Below the pieces are notes generated by a model. That model did not search any database. It was not told the origin of the DNA and was given only the letters and a program-made list of their open reading frames with translations. Below, piece by piece: positions 8,290-18,524 of a stretch of DNA of 64,000 bases (position 1 is its first letter; every line of letters begins with the position of its first letter). The stretch spans positions 4,768,501 through 4,832,500 of the forward strand of contig NZ_CP048834.1 in the NCBI RefSeq assembly GCF_012971745.1, in the 5' to 3' direction. The position numbers were made by a program, and so were the translations under genes. Origin of the DNA: Starkeya sp. ORNL1 (lineage in GTDB: Bacteria; Pseudomonadota; Alphaproteobacteria; Rhizobiales; Xanthobacteraceae).

Positions 8290-8982
8290 CTAGGCGGGCA
8301 CGCCCTGCCGGGCGCGGCGCGCGCCGTAATAGGCCCACAGCACATGCGCCGCCACGCCGCGCCAGGGGCGCCAATCCTCGGCGATGGCATTGAGGCCGTG
8401 GGCATGGCAGCGCCCGCCGAAGCACAGTGCCTCGGCCGCGGCGATCTGCAAGGCGAGGTCCCCTTCGGGGAAGGCATCGGAGCGGCCGAGCGCGAACAGG
8501 AGATAGACGTCCGCGGTCCAGAAGCCGATGCCGGGCAGGCGGACCAGCATGTCGCGCGCCTCGTCCGACGGGAGCGCGGCGAGCGCGTCGAGATCGATGG
8601 TGCCGGCATCGAGCAGGCCGGCAATGCCGAGCGTCGTCTTTATCTTGGGCGCCGAGAAGCCGGCAGTACGCAGGCCGTCCACCCCTGCCGCCAGCACCGC
8701 GGCCGGCGTCGGCGCGCCGTCGAACTGTGCCTCGAAGCGGGCATAGATGGCGCGGGCGCTGGCGGTCGAGACCTGCTGGGCCACCACCATGCGGATCAGG
8801 CCGGCAAAGCCGCCGGGCCGCTGGCGTAGCGCCGGCGCGCCGGAGACAGCAAGGAGGGGGGAAAGCCGCGAGTCGAGTGCGACCAGCCGGGCGAGCGCGC
8901 GGTCGAAGGCCGGCTGGTCGGTGAGGGTTTCTTCAAGCACCGCTCCAGCGGGCGCGGTCTGGAGGCGAGCCTCAATTGGCAT
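8290..8982 (-). CDS. DNA-3-methyladenine glycosylase II (AlkA-like, HhH-GPD)
   Basis: About 230 residues. The helix-hairpin-helix GPD region reads LVRLPGIGFWTADVYLLFA, and the catalytic aspartate lies in FPEGDLALQ. RMVVAQQVSTASARAIY is the conserved N-terminal part of the fold. It removes alkylated purines in base excision repair. The ATG at 8982 gives an 11-base overlap with the end of the upstream M23 gene, which suggests translational coupling; an ATG at 9003 would add seven residues. Confidence 0.88.
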   Translation of the reverse strand: MPIEARLQTAPAGAVLEETLTDQPAFDRALARLVALDSRLSPLLAVSGAPALRQRPGGFAGLIRMVVAQQVSTASARAIYARFEAQFDGAPTPAAVLAAGVDGLRTAGFSAPKIKTTLGIAGLLDAGTIDLDALAALPSDEARDMLVRLPGIGFWTADVYLLFALGRSDAFPEGDLALQIAAAEALCFGGRCHAHGLNAIAEDWRPWRGVAAHVLWAYYGARRARQGVPA

Positions 8983-10981
8983 CGTCGTCGAGGCGCACCG
9001 CATTGCCGGCCACCTTCGGCGCCGCCGTGTGGTTCAGCAACTGGTCGATGCGGTCGCGCTCATCGGAGAAGTCGGCATAGACCTTGCCGTCGAGCGCGCG
9101 GCCGCGCGGCAGGCGGATGCGCATCGGATCGACGAAGCGGCCGTTCACCAGCACCTCATAGTGCAGATGCGGACCCGTGGAGAGGCCGGTCGAGCCGATA
9201 TAGCCGATCAACTGGCCCTGGCGGACCCGCACGCCTTCGCGGATGCCCTTGGCGAAGCCGGATTGGTGCGAATAGGTCGTCACATAGCCGTTGGCGTGCT
9301 GGATCTCGATGCGACGGCCATAGCCGGAGGTCCAGGCGGCTTTCTTGATGACGCCGTTGCCGGCGGCATAGATCGGCGTGCCGACCCGGTCGGCCCAGTC
9401 GACGCCGGAATGCAGGCGGGTATAGCCGAGGATCGGGTGGCGGCGCATGCCGAAGCCGGAGCGCAGCACGCCGCCGGAGACCGGCTTGCGCACCAGGAAT
9501 TTCTTCGCGCTCTTGCCGCTCTCGTCATAGAAGTCGACGACGCTGTCGTCCGGCGTCTGGTAGCGATAATAGCGCCGCTCCTCGCCGCCGATGGTGAGCC
9601 CGGCATAGAGCACGCCGCCGGCGCCGCCGCTGGAATCCGGCTCGAACAGCACTTCGAAACTGTCGCCCGCGCGTACCCGGCGCTGGAAGTCGATGTCGAA
9701 GGAATAGACCTTCACCAGATTCTCGATGACCTCGCGCGGCACTTCGTGGCGCAGCGCGGTCTCGTAGAGGCTGTCATAGAGGGTGACGCCACCGCTCTGG
9801 CCGGCATCGTCATCACTGCCGTCGTCGCTGCCGCCCGGCCCGACATCCGCGACCTGGACATCGTTCGGCTCCTGGACGGGGAGGAACTTGCCGACATCGG
9901 ACAACGCGACGGTGCCGACGTGGCCGCTGTCGCTGAAGATGGCGACACGCAGCGGGATGACGGCACTGCCTGAACCGGAATCGAGCAGGATCTTCAGCCG
10001 CAGACCTTCCTCCAGCCGGCCATCGGGGCCGCGGTCGGGGAAGGCGGCGGCGGCGCCGCGGGCCGAGGCCAGCGGCACGCCGAGCTGGGTCAGCACCGAG
10101 ACGATGGTGTCGCCCTTCTTGGCGACCACGGCGCGTTCCGACCAGTCATTGCCACCAGTGGTGTCGGCGTCGGTCTTGTTGATGGAGGAGACGTTCTCCG
10201 GGGCGATGGCGAGAGCGCCGCTCTCGTCGACCCGGCCGATCGGCGCGAAGCCCAGCGCGCCACCGAAGGCCGGCTGCATCGGTGCATGGGCCTCGATCCC
10301 GGGCGCGCCGAACTCGGCGACCTCGCGGACCTTCATCAGCACGTCTTCCATCGGCAGTTCGGCAGCGAACTTGGTGCTCGGCGGCAGGCTGGCGAGATCG
10401 CGGGTGGAGATGGTCACTTCGCCGGTCGGCTCGGCCTGCGGCTCGTCGTCGTCCTTGCTGTCCGCGGTCTCGGCGATCAGCTGGGCGGGATTGAAGCGCG
10501 GTACGTCCACCGAGGCGGAGGTCACCGACAATGCAAGGTTGGCGGAGACCTTGGTCACCGCGCGCACCTTGATGATCTCTTTGTCCCCGACCTTGGTGTT
10601 GGTGGCGAGGCGCAGCGTCTGCTTGGCGGTGAAGCTCTCGGTCAGGATCGACATGCGGTCGCCCTTGCGGGCGACGTTGGACGGCCGCTCGCCGGCAGCG
10701 AGCGCGCCGCGCAGCGCGGAGCGCACGGTCTCGGGCAACTGGGCGAAACGATACTCGCCGTCGAGTGCTGCATAGACAGCGCCGCCCATCAGTCCGGCGC
10801 CGCAAATGCCGGTGAGCAGGGTGGCCATCAGCCAGCGAATGGAGATGCGGCGGCGGTTGATCGGCTCCTCGGCATCACCGTCCACGCCCAGCGGAGGCTC
10901 GTCACCGAGATCGACCGCGGCGAAGTCGGGTCGTCGTACGCCGGTCGGTCCGCGCCGATGCTCCAAGAGCCTTCCCCGCAT
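8972..10981 (-). CDS. Membrane-anchored M23 family metallopeptidase (cell wall endopeptidase)
   Basis: A 669-residue protein with a short cytoplasmic N-terminus, one membrane segment (WLMATLLTGICGAGLMGG, about residues 51-68), a long periplasmic linker with a LysM-like stretch (VAKKGDTIVSVLTQLGV), and a C-terminal lysostaphin-type M23 domain. Zinc-ligand motifs are GFGMRRHPILGYTRLHSGVD and the HLHYE box. Such proteins cut peptidoglycan cross-links or act in envelope growth. The ligand set is complete, so it is probably catalytically active rather than a degenerate EnvC-like activator. Confidence 0.87.
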   Translation of the reverse strand: MRGRLLEHRRGPTGVRRPDFAAVDLGDEPPLGVDGDAEEPINRRRISIRWLMATLLTGICGAGLMGGAVYAALDGEYRFAQLPETVRSALRGALAAGERPSNVARKGDRMSILTESFTAKQTLRLATNTKVGDKEIIKVRAVTKVSANLALSVTSASVDVPRFNPAQLIAETADSKDDDEPQAEPTGEVTISTRDLASLPPSTKFAAELPMEDVLMKVREVAEFGAPGIEAHAPMQPAFGGALGFAPIGRVDESGALAIAPENVSSINKTDADTTGGNDWSERAVVAKKGDTIVSVLTQLGVPLASARGAAAAFPDRGPDGRLEEGLRLKILLDSGSGSAVIPLRVAIFSDSGHVGTVALSDVGKFLPVQEPNDVQVADVGPGGSDDGSDDDAGQSGGVTLYDSLYETALRHEVPREVIENLVKVYSFDIDFQRRVRAGDSFEVLFEPDSSGGAGGVLYAGLTIGGEERRYYRYQTPDDSVVDFYDESGKSAKKFLVRKPVSGGVLRSGFGMRRHPILGYTRLHSGVDWADRVGTPIYAAGNGVIKKAAWTSGYGRRIEIQHANGYVTTYSHQSGFAKGIREGVRVRQGQLIGYIGSTGLSTGPHLHYEVLVNGRFVDPMRIRLPRGRALDGKVYADFSDERDRIDQLLNHTAAPKVAGNAVRLDDDAN

Positions 10982-11228
10982 TGCGGTGCCATGAGGTTCA
11001 ACCGCTTGCGCGGCCTGGCACCATCTTTGACTTGGCGCCTACCGGGACCGGCAGGCACAGCGAAGCTCCCCCTTCAGGGGCGGCGGGACGATGCCGTCCC
11101 GGCGAGACGGCGTCAACCCAAGCCCGACTTTCGAGGCGAATCAAAAGCGTCGACAGCTCAGCCGGAAGCGCGATGTAAAGCCATCCCTCGCGGCGAAAGC
11201 ATGGCGGACGCCAAATCTGTTTGACTTA

Positions 11229-12332
11229 TCATTGGGTCGCGGTCGGCTTCGGACGCAGCGGCGAGGGGATCGGCAGCGGCACTTCGACGGGAGCGAACGA
11301 GGTGGCTGCGGGCGCACCAGGCACCGGATTGGCGCCGGCCAGGGCGCCGCCGCCGCGTGGTGTTGCCGCGCCGATCGGCACTGGTTCCCCGACGCTCACG
11401 CCGTTTTCCTGCGGCCAGGCGCCGAAGCGGCGGAAGAAGGTCCAGATCTCCTGCGGGGCGTCGAGCCCGCGCCGTCGCGGGCCGAGCAGCAGCGAGGCCA
11501 GCATGTCGACGCCGCTGACCGAGGAGGCGGGCGGCTGGTGGCCGCCCTCGACCTCATAGAAGGCGACCGCCGAGCCACCGGCGCAGTCGTTCCAGCGCAC
11601 GATGCGCGCGTTCTTGGCCGGCTCCTGCACCGGGTCGCCGCAGCCATTGATGCGGGCGAACAGCTTGGCGCTGTCGGTTGCCGACATCAGCCGGGCGCCG
11701 GGCGTCGGGCGGCCGAACATCGGCACGATGGGATCGTAGGTGCCGTTCATCATCAGGATCGGGATCGGCCGCGACGGCCGGCAGGAGTCCGCATAGACGA
11801 CCGGCGCCGTCATCATCATCGTCGCATAGGCGGCGAAGCGTTCGGCGTGGCGGCAGGCGATGAAGGCGGTGAGGAAGGCGCCGTTGGAAAAGCCCATCAG
11901 ATAGGCGCGACCGGGATCGGCGATGCCCTCGGCAACCAGCGTGTCCAGCACCGCCAGCACGAAGCCGGCATCGTCACGCTTGTGGATGATCGGCATGATG
12001 CCGGCGACCGACCCGCGCCCGTCGTTCCAGAGCAGGTTGATGCCTTTGGGATAGGCCACCGCGAAACCCTCGCGGTCGGCGACGGCGTCGAGGTCGAGAT
12101 AGGAGCGCAGCACGGTGGCCGGCTGCCAGGCACCGTGCAGCGCGATCACCAGCGGCCAGGGCCCGGGCCCCGAGCTCTTCGGCGTGTGCAGGATGTATTC
12201 GCGGTTCAGTCCGCCGACGACGATGCTGCGCTCCTGGGCCGAGGCCAGCGCCGACAGCAATACCGTCGTCAGGACGACACAGCTCATCAGCAGCAATGCG
12301 CCTGCGGGAGGCCTGATCTTCGAAAGACGCAT
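11229..12332 (-). CDS. Secreted PHB-depolymerase-like / LpqC-family esterase
   Basis: About 367 residues from the ATG at 12332, with a signal peptide ending ALASAQE. The alpha/beta hydrolase core shows LVIALHGAWQ (oxyanion region), GFSNG (nucleophilic serine), NGTYDPIVP (acid) and EGGHQPP (histidine). The family includes extracellular polyhydroxybutyrate depolymerases and feruloyl esterases, so the substrate is uncertain. A Pro/Ala-rich tail of about 50 residues follows the catalytic domain. It is divergent from sdhC. Confidence 0.78.
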   Translation of the reverse strand: MRLSKIRPPAGALLLMSCVVLTTVLLSALASAQERSIVVGGLNREYILHTPKSSGPGPWPLVIALHGAWQPATVLRSYLDLDAVADREGFAVAYPKGINLLWNDGRGSVAGIMPIIHKRDDAGFVLAVLDTLVAEGIADPGRAYLMGFSNGAFLTAFIACRHAERFAAYATMMMTAPVVYADSCRPSRPIPILMMNGTYDPIVPMFGRPTPGARLMSATDSAKLFARINGCGDPVQEPAKNARIVRWNDCAGGSAVAFYEVEGGHQPPASSVSGVDMLASLLLGPRRRGLDAPQEIWTFFRRFGAWPQENGVSVGEPVPIGAATPRGGGALAGANPVPGAPAATSFAPVEVPLPIPSPLRPKPTATQ

Positions 12333-12587
12333 GGTTGGGGCCGAGCTGCGGGACCGCATTGAAATGTGTTGGAATCGCGAGATTGGGGCGGATCAAGGGC
12401 GGGCGACACTACAGCGGCTGCGCGCGCCGCGCGAGGGGATGCGTTCAGACCCTCCGATGCGCTATCGTCACCACGCTGCGGTGCACAGCAGCGCGATAGA
12501 AAACGCGATTAGCGTGATTGCGAACTACTATCGTTTCAGGTACGCAGGCCCAAGCGTCGAAGGGCCATGCCATTGAAGGGCCACGGA

Positions 12588-12989
12588 ATGTCCGACATGC
12601 CGGGAACCGCGGAACGTCCGCTTTCACCGCATCTCCAGATCTACCGGCCCATGCTCACGATGATGATGTCCATCGTGCACCGCATCACCGGCTCGGCACT
12701 GTTCTTCGGTACGCTGCTGTTGGTCTGGTGGCTGGTCGCGGCGGCGACATCTGCCTCCGCGTTCGATTTCGCCAACGCAATTCTCGGCAGCATCATCGGC
12801 AAGATCGTGCTGTTCGGCTTCAGCTGGGCGCTGATCCACCACATGCTCGGCGGCATCCGCCATTTCATCTGGGACACCGGCCACGGCTTCGGCCCCGAGG
12901 CCCGCGAGCGGCTGGCGCAGCTGACCATCGGCGGCTCGGTGGTGCTCACCGTGCTGCTGTGGATCGGCATTTTGGTCGTGAAGGGCTGA
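12588..12989 (+). CDS. sdhC: Succinate dehydrogenase cytochrome b556 subunit
   Basis: A 133-residue membrane anchor of complex II with three hydrophobic helices. RPLSPHLQIYRP and SIVHRITGSALFFG are the SdhC signatures, and the haem-ligand region is HHMLGGIRHFIWD. The ATG at 12588 is preferred because GAAGGG stands 7 bases before it; an ATG at 12567 has its GAAGGG only 2 bases away. It is the first gene of sdhCDAB, with 3 bases to sdhD. Confidence 0.95.
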   Translation: MSDMPGTAERPLSPHLQIYRPMLTMMMSIVHRITGSALFFGTLLLVWWLVAAATSASAFDFANAILGSIIGKIVLFGFSWALIHHMLGGIRHFIWDTGHGFGPEARERLAQLTIGGSVVLTVLLWIGILVVKG

Positions 12990-12992
12990 GCG

Positions 12993-13391
12993 ATGAGCGG
13001 GAATTCGGGCTCTACCATGCGCACCACGCGCCGCCGCGTTGCCGGCCTCGGCTCGGCGCGCTCCGGCACCGGGCATTTCTGGCTGCAGCGCCTCACCGCG
13101 CTCGCCAATGTCCCGCTGGTGCTGGCCTTCCTTTTCATCGTCATCTACGCCGCCGGCGGCACGCGCGAGGAGGTCACTGCGATCCTCGGCCAGCCCATCG
13201 TCGCCATCGTGGTGCTGCTGGCGCTGCTCTCCATCGTTGTCCATATGCGCATCGGCATGCAGGTCATCATCGAGGACTATGTCCAGGGCGAGGGCGCCAA
13301 GGTGCTGGCGCTGATGGCCAACACCTTCTTCACCATCGCGGTGGGCTGCGCGGCGGCCTTCGCCATACTCAAGATCAGCTTCGGAGGCTGA
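12993..13391 (+). CDS. sdhD: Succinate dehydrogenase hydrophobic membrane anchor subunit
   Basis: 132 residues with three membrane helices. The motif [19 protein letters not shown] and the haem-ligand region [16 protein letters not shown] match alphaproteobacterial SdhD. With SdhC it binds haem b and ubiquinone and anchors SdhAB to the inner membrane. It is packed tightly between sdhC and sdhA. Confidence 0.95.
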   Translation: MSGNSGSTMRTTRRRVAGLGSARSGTGHFWLQRLTALANVPLVLAFLFIVIYAAGGTREEVTAILGQPIVAIVVLLALLSIVVHMRIGMQVIIEDYVQGEGAKVLALMANTFFTIAVGCAAAFAILKISFGG

Positions 13392-13395
13392 GCCG

Positions 13396-15219
13396 ATGGA
13401 TGCCACCACCCCGAAGAACGGTGCCAACGGAGCTGCCTATCCGATCACCGACCACACCTATGATGTCGTGGTGGTGGGCGCCGGCGGCGCGGGGCTGCGC
13501 GCCGTGGTGGGCTGCTCGGAAGCCGGCCTGCGCACCGCCTGCGTGACCAAGGTGTTCCCGACCCGCTCGCACACCGTGGCGGCGCAGGGTGGCATCGCCG
13601 CGGCGCTCGGAAACATGAGCCCCGACGACTGGCGCTTCCACATGTACGACACCGTGAAGGGGTCGGACTGGCTGGGCGACCAGGACGCCATCGAATATCT
13701 GGTCCGCCACGCGCCGGATGCGGTGTATGAGCTGGAGCACTGGGGCGTGCCGTTCTCGCGCACCGAGGCCGGCAAGATCTATCAGCGCCCGTTCGGCGGC
13801 ATGACCACCGATTACGGCAAGGGCACCGCCCAGCGCACCTGCGCCGCTGCCGACCGCACCGGCCACGCCATCCTGCACACGCTCTATGGCGCGGCGCTGA
13901 AGCACAATGCCGAGTTCTATATCGAGTATTTCGCGCTCGATCTGATCATGGACGAGGAAGGCCGCTGCCGCGGCATCGTCGCCCTGAAGATGGACGACGG
14001 CACGCTGCACCGCTTCCGCGCGCAGACCACCATCCTCGCCACCGGCGGCTATGGCCGCGCCTATTTTTCCGCGACCAGCGCCCACACCTGCACCGGCGAC
14101 GGCAACGCCATGGTGCTGCGCGCCGGCCTGCCGCTGCAGGACATGGAGTTCGTGCAGTTCCACCCGACCGGTATCTATGGCTCGGGCTGCCTGATCACCG
14201 AGGGCGCGCGCGGCGAGGGCGGCTACCTCACCAATGCCGAGGGCGAGCGCTTCATGGAGCGCTATGCGCCCTCCGCCAAGGACCTTGCCTCCCGCGACGT
14301 GGTCTCGCGCTCCATGACCATGGAGATCCGCGAGGGCCGCGGCGTCGGCAAGAACAAGGACCACATCTATCTGCACCTCGACCATCTGGATCCGGCGATC
14401 CTGGCCGAGCGGCTGCCCGGCATTTCCGAGAGCGCGCGCATCTTCGCCGGCGTCGATCTCACCAAGGAGCCGATCCCGGTGCTGCCGACCGTGCATTACA
14501 ACATGGGCGGCATCCCCACGAACTTCCACGGCGAGGTCGTCACCAAGAAGGGCGGCAATCCGGACCATGTGGTGCCCGGCCTGATGGCGGTCGGCGAATG
14601 CGCCTGCGTGTCGATCCACGGCGCCAACCGGCTCGGCTCCAACTCGCTGACCGACCTCGTGGTGTTCGGGCGCGCCGCCGCCCTGCGCTGTGGCGAGATC
14701 CTCACCCCCGGCGAGAAGCAGCGCGACCTGCCGCCGGGCGCGACCGAGGCCGCGCTGGCCCGGTTCGACCGCTTCCGCTATGCCACTGGCGGCACGCCGA
14801 CGGCGGATCTGCGGCTCTCCATGCAGAAGGTGATGCAGAACAATTGCGCGGTGTATCGCACCGGCGAAGTGCTGGAAGAGGGCCGCAAGCTCATCGCCGA
14901 AGTGTTCGCCGGTACCGACGACATCCGCGTCACCGACCGCTCGCTGGTGTGGAATTCCGATCTCATCGAGACGCTGGAATACGACAACCTGATCTGTCTC
15001 GCCGCGGTGACCATGGAAGGCGCCGCCAACCGCACCGAGAGCCGCGGCGCCCACGCCCGCGAGGACTACCCGGACCGCGACGATGCGAGCTGGATGAAGC
15101 ACACGCTGGCCTTCGTGGACTTCGAGACCCGGGGCGTACGCCTCGACGATCGGCCGGTGCACACCTACACCATGACCAACGACGTTCAGTATATCGAGCC
15201 GCGCAAGCGGGTTTATTGA
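13396..15219 (+). CDS. sdhA: Succinate dehydrogenase flavoprotein subunit
   Basis: A 607-residue catalytic subunit oxidising succinate to fumarate. The Rossmann motif [12 protein letters not shown] is near residues 26-37, and the covalent FAD site is His59 in SHTVAAQGG. Substrate and FAD contacts [11 protein letters not shown] and [10 protein letters not shown] are present, and the full family length is kept with the usual C-terminal tail ending RKRVY. It starts 4 bases after sdhD. Confidence 0.98.
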   Translation: MDATTPKNGANGAAYPITDHTYDVVVVGAGGAGLRAVVGCSEAGLRTACVTKVFPTRSHTVAAQGGIAAALGNMSPDDWRFHMYDTVKGSDWLGDQDAIEYLVRHAPDAVYELEHWGVPFSRTEAGKIYQRPFGGMTTDYGKGTAQRTCAAADRTGHAILHTLYGAALKHNAEFYIEYFALDLIMDEEGRCRGIVALKMDDGTLHRFRAQTTILATGGYGRAYFSATSAHTCTGDGNAMVLRAGLPLQDMEFVQFHPTGIYGSGCLITEGARGEGGYLTNAEGERFMERYAPSAKDLASRDVVSRSMTMEIREGRGVGKNKDHIYLHLDHLDPAILAERLPGISESARIFAGVDLTKEPIPVLPTVHYNMGGIPTNFHGEVVTKKGGNPDHVVPGLMAVGECACVSIHGANRLGSNSLTDLVVFGRAAALRCGEILTPGEKQRDLPPGATEAALARFDRFRYATGGTPTADLRLSMQKVMQNNCAVYRTGEVLEEGRKLIAEVFAGTDDIRVTDRSLVWNSDLIETLEYDNLICLAAVTMEGAANRTESRGAHAREDYPDRDDASWMKHTLAFVDFETRGVRLDDRPVHTYTMTNDVQYIEPRKRVY

Positions 15220-15240
15220 GCCGGGAAACGATTAGACGCC

Positions 15241-16023
15241 ATGGTCCAGCTGACGCTTCCGAAGAATTCCCAGCTCATCGAGGGCATGGTGTGGCCGAAG
15301 CCGGCCGGCACCAACAATCTCACCGAATACAAGATCTATCGCTGGAATCCGGACGACGGGAAGAACCCGCACGTCGACACCTATTATGTCGACCGCGACG
15401 ATTGCGGGCCGATGGTGCTGGACGGGCTGATCTGGATCAAGAACAAGGTCGATCCGACGCTGACCTTCCGCCGCTCCTGCCGCGAGGGCATTTGCGGCTC
15501 CTGCGCGATGAACATCGACGGCACCAACACGCTGGCCTGCCTCAAGAGCATGGACGACGTGCGGGCCTCCTCGGTGAAGATCTATCCGCTGCCGCACATG
15601 CCGGTGGTGAAGGACCTGGTGCCGGACCTCACCCAGTTCTATGCCCAGCATGCCTCGATCGAGCCGTGGCTGCACACCGAGACGCCGGCGCCGGAGCATG
15701 AATGGCCGCAGTCGCGCGACGACCGCGAGAAGCTCGACGGGCTCTATGAGTGCATCCTCTGCGCCTGCTGCTCGACCTCGTGCCCGAGCTATTGGTGGAA
15801 TGGCGACCGCTATCTCGGCCCCGCGGTGTTGCTGCAGGCCTATCGCTGGCTGATCGACAGCCGCGACGAGGCGACCGGCGAGCGGCTGGACAATCTCGAA
15901 GACCCGTTCCGGCTCTATCGCTGCCACACCATCATGAACTGCTCCAAGGCATGCCCCAAGGGCCTGAACCCGGCCAAGGCGATCGCCGAGATCAAGAAGA
16001 TGATGGTGGCGCGGCAGTTCTGA
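15241..16023 (+). CDS. sdhB: Succinate dehydrogenase iron-sulfur subunit
   Basis: 260 residues. The [2Fe-2S] ligands are Cys80, Cys85, Cys88 and Cys100 (CREGICGSC ... C). The [4Fe-4S] and [3Fe-4S] ligands are in [12 protein letters not shown] and [17 protein letters not shown]. It moves electrons from SdhA flavin to quinone. It is the last gene of the operon; a family B repeat follows 23 bases after the stop. Confidence 0.98.
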   Translation: MVQLTLPKNSQLIEGMVWPKPAGTNNLTEYKIYRWNPDDGKNPHVDTYYVDRDDCGPMVLDGLIWIKNKVDPTLTFRRSCREGICGSCAMNIDGTNTLACLKSMDDVRASSVKIYPLPHMPVVKDLVPDLTQFYAQHASIEPWLHTETPAPEHEWPQSRDDREKLDGLYECILCACCSTSCPSYWWNGDRYLGPAVLLQAYRWLIDSRDEATGERLDNLEDPFRLYRCHTIMNCSKACPKGLNPAKAIAEIKKMMVARQF

Positions 16024-16046
16024 GCGGCGCTGTTGTTCTGCTTCTG

Positions 16047-16144
16047 CATCCTTCGAGGCCCGGCTTTGCCGGGCACCTCAGGATGAGGTTGCTTTCAAGA
16101 ACCACGTCATCCTGAGGTGCGAGTGCAGCGAGCCTCGAAGGATG
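16047..16144. repeat. Palindromic intergenic repeat, family B (two half units, inverted-forward)
   Basis: Made of catccttcgaggc...cacctcaggatga followed by its inverse tcatcctgaggtg...gcctcgaaggatg. The two ~40-bp halves are inverted copies around a short variable centre. It lies between sdhB and gluQ, both on the plus strand. Confidence 0.85.
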
Positions 16145-16199
16145 CTCAAGCCAAGCGCCTCTCGCCTCGTCCGGCCAGGATGACGTAAGACTTCGGGCG

Positions 16200-17060
16200 A
16201 TGCCCGACGCCCCAACCCCCACCTTCCGCTTCGCGCCGACCCCGAACGGGCCGCTGCATCTCGGCCATGCGCGCTCCGCGATCCTCAATTTCGAGGCCGC
16301 CCGCGCTGCCGGCGGGCGCTTCCTCATCCGCATCGAGGACATCGACGCCACCCGCTGTCGCCCGGAATTCGAGGCGGCGATCTTCGAGGATCTCTCCTGG
16401 CTCGGCCTCGACTGGGAGCGGCCGGTGCGCCGGCAGTCCGGGCATATGGCTGACTATGCCGCGGCGCTGGACAGGCTGGAGGGAAAAGGCCTCGTCTATC
16501 CGAGCTTCGAGAGCCGGGCGGAGATCCGCCGCGCAGTGGAGGCACGCCCCGATTGGCCGCGCGATCCGGACGGCGCGCCGCTGTTCCCGTTCGCACGCAC
16601 CTCAATGGTCGACGCTGAGCGCGAACGTCGCCGCCTCGCCGGTGAGCCCTACGCATTGCGGCTCGACATGCGCGCGGCGCTGGCGCGGGCGGGCCAGAAG
16701 CTCTTCTGGCACGAGGAAGGCGAGGGCATGATCCCCGCCGATCCCGCGGCGTGGGGCGATGTCGTCATCGCCCGCAAGGAGGTGCCGACCAGCTACCACC
16801 TCGCCGTCGTGGTCGACGATGCGCTGCAGGGCATCACCCATGTGATTCGCGGCGTGGACCTCAAGCCATCGACCTCGGTGCACCGGCTGCTGCAGCATCT
16901 GCTCGGCCTCCCGGCGCCGATCTATCGTCACCATGGGCTGGTGCTCGACGCCGAGGGCCGCAAGCTCTCGAAAAGCCTTGGTTCGCCCAGTCTTGTGGCG
17001 CTGCGCGCGCAGGGGATGACGCCGGCGGAGGCGCGGCGGTTGGCGCTGGATGGCGCGTAG
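16200..17060 (+). CDS. gluQ: Glutamyl-Q tRNA(Asp) synthetase
   Basis: 286 residues. The class I synthetase motif HLGH is at residues 20-23 and KLSKS near residue 258. The short length and absence of an anticodon-binding domain mark it as GluQRS, which attaches glutamate to queuosine 34 of tRNA(Asp). The zinc-binding cysteines seen in E. coli GluQRS are not present: the equivalent stretch reads VYPSFESRAEI, and only one cysteine is found in the whole protein. It stands alone after the sdh operon. Confidence 0.9.
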   Translation: MPDAPTPTFRFAPTPNGPLHLGHARSAILNFEAARAAGGRFLIRIEDIDATRCRPEFEAAIFEDLSWLGLDWERPVRRQSGHMADYAAALDRLEGKGLVYPSFESRAEIRRAVEARPDWPRDPDGAPLFPFARTSMVDAERERRRLAGEPYALRLDMRAALARAGQKLFWHEEGEGMIPADPAAWGDVVIARKEVPTSYHLAVVVDDALQGITHVIRGVDLKPSTSVHRLLQHLLGLPAPIYRHHGLVLDAEGRKLSKSLGSPSLVALRAQGMTPAEARRLALDGA

Positions 17061-17157
17061 CCGGCTTTGCAACTGCCTGGCCTTGCGTAACACCGCTGTC
17101 ACTGCCCGGCGCTAGCCATGGCTCGCCCACGTCACCCTCAGGAAGACGGAGCCCGCC

Positions 17158-18399
17158 ATGACGTCTCGCATACTCCTCCTCGCTTTTGCCGTCTCGACCC
17201 TCATCTCTTCCGGCGCTTCGGCGCAGGACAATCGCCCGCTGGCCCAGGTCGGGGTCCGCCCCTTCTATCTCGTCGACACCATGAAGGACGGCCCGCTCAA
17301 GGACGCGCTCAAGCAGTGTGAAGGCAAGCCGTTCTACACCAAGCAATTCTCGATCTCGCATCGCGGCGCTCCGCTGCAATTCCCCGAGCACACCCGCGAA
17401 GGCTACATCGCCGCCGCGCGCATGGGTGCCGGCGTGCTGGAATGCGACGTCGCCTTCACCAAGGACCGCGAGCTGGTGTGCCGCCACGCCCAGTGCGACC
17501 TGCACACCACCACCGACATCCTCGCCCGCCCGGAACTGGCGGCGAAGTGCAGCAAGGGCTTCGAACCGGCCGATCCCGTCACCGGCCGCAAGGCCAGCGC
17601 CAAGTGCTGCACCAGCGACCTGACGCTCGCCGAGTTCAAGTCGCTGCGCCCGAAGATGGACGCCGGCAACCCCGACGCCACCAACGTCAAGGACTACATG
17701 AACAGCACGCCGCGCTGGCGCACCGACCTCTATGTCGACAATGCCACGCTGGTGACGCACAAGGAGTTCATCGCGCTGGTGAAGTCGCTGGGGCTGAAAT
17801 TCACCCCCGAGCTGAAGAAGCCCGAAGTGGCCATGCCGTTCCAGGGCGACTACACCCAGGAGCGCTACGCCCAGCAGATGATCGACGACTACAAGGCCGC
17901 TGGCGTCGCGGCGAAGGACGTCTTTCCGCAGTCCTTCGAGCTCGAGGACATACTCTACTGGATCAAGGCTGATCCGGAGTTCGGCAAGCAGGCGGTGTTC
18001 CTCGACGATCGCGACGAGACCGACAAGGGCTTCGACATCACCAAGCCTGAGAGCTGGAAGCCGGGCATGAAGGAACTGGCGGACCAGGGCGTGAAGATCC
18101 TCGCCCCGCCGCTGTGGATGCTGGTCAGCGTCGGCAAGGACGGCAGCATCGTTCCCTCGGTCTATGCCGAGGAGGCGAAGAAGGCCGGTCTCGGGCTGAT
18201 CTCGTGGTCGCTGGAGCGCTCCGGCCCGCTGAAGGACGGCGGCGGCTATTATTACCAGTCGATCAAGGACATCACCAAGCGCGACGGCGACATGCTGGTG
18301 CTGCTCGATGTGCTGGCCAAGCAGGTCGGCGTGATCGGCGTGTTCTCCGACTGGCCGGCGACGACGACCTTCTACGCGAACTGCGCCGGGTTGAAGTGA
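17158..18399 (+). CDS. Periplasmic glycerophosphodiester phosphodiesterase
   Basis: 413 residues with a signal peptide ending SSGASAQD. The GDPD catalytic elements are visible: SHRGAP (first His/Arg), [19 protein letters not shown] (metal-binding Glu/Asp) and [14 protein letters not shown] (second His). The length and inserts are of the GlpQ type. It hydrolyses glycerophosphodiesters to glycerol-3-phosphate and an alcohol. No phosphate or glycerol transport genes are nearby. A family A repeat follows, shared with the convergent AEC carrier gene. Confidence 0.88.
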   Translation: MTSRILLLAFAVSTLISSGASAQDNRPLAQVGVRPFYLVDTMKDGPLKDALKQCEGKPFYTKQFSISHRGAPLQFPEHTREGYIAAARMGAGVLECDVAFTKDRELVCRHAQCDLHTTTDILARPELAAKCSKGFEPADPVTGRKASAKCCTSDLTLAEFKSLRPKMDAGNPDATNVKDYMNSTPRWRTDLYVDNATLVTHKEFIALVKSLGLKFTPELKKPEVAMPFQGDYTQERYAQQMIDDYKAAGVAAKDVFPQSFELEDILYWIKADPEFGKQAVFLDDRDETDKGFDITKPESWKPGMKELADQGVKILAPPLWMLVSVGKDGSIVPSVYAEEAKKAGLGLISWSLERSGPLKDGGGYYYQSIKDITKRDGDMLVLLDVLAKQVGVIGVFSDWPATTTFYANCAGLK

Positions 18400-18421
18400 G
18401 GCTGAGGTCTTGCCACTAGGT

Positions 18422-18510
18422 GTCATCCCGGCCGAAGCTTAGCGTAGAGCCGGGATCGCTCTCCGATGATTGCGCGATCCCGGATCGGCCTTACGGCCGT
18501 CCGGGATGAC
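18422..18510. repeat. Palindromic intergenic repeat, family A (reverse form)
   Basis: Carries the family ends gtcatcccgg and ccgggatgac, but the inner sequence is the reverse complement of the units at 3031 and 60962. It lies between convergent genes, where it can serve both as a terminator. Confidence 0.85.
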
Positions 18511-18524
18511 GACTGGCGGAATGG

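Noticed and set aside
10982..11228. Possible small gene or RNA in the gap between the M23 and esterase genes
   Set aside because: Only a short cccc-ttca-gggg hairpin is present; open frames there lack start signals and known motifs.
12360..12587. Promoter elements for sdhC
   Set aside because: gcgatt-type direct repeats and a tactat box are visible, but no pair has acceptable -35/-10 spacing.
13375..15162. 595-codon open frame antisense to sdhA
   Set aside because: Lies wholly on the opposite strand of a certain gene; the sequence is low-complexity and matches no family.
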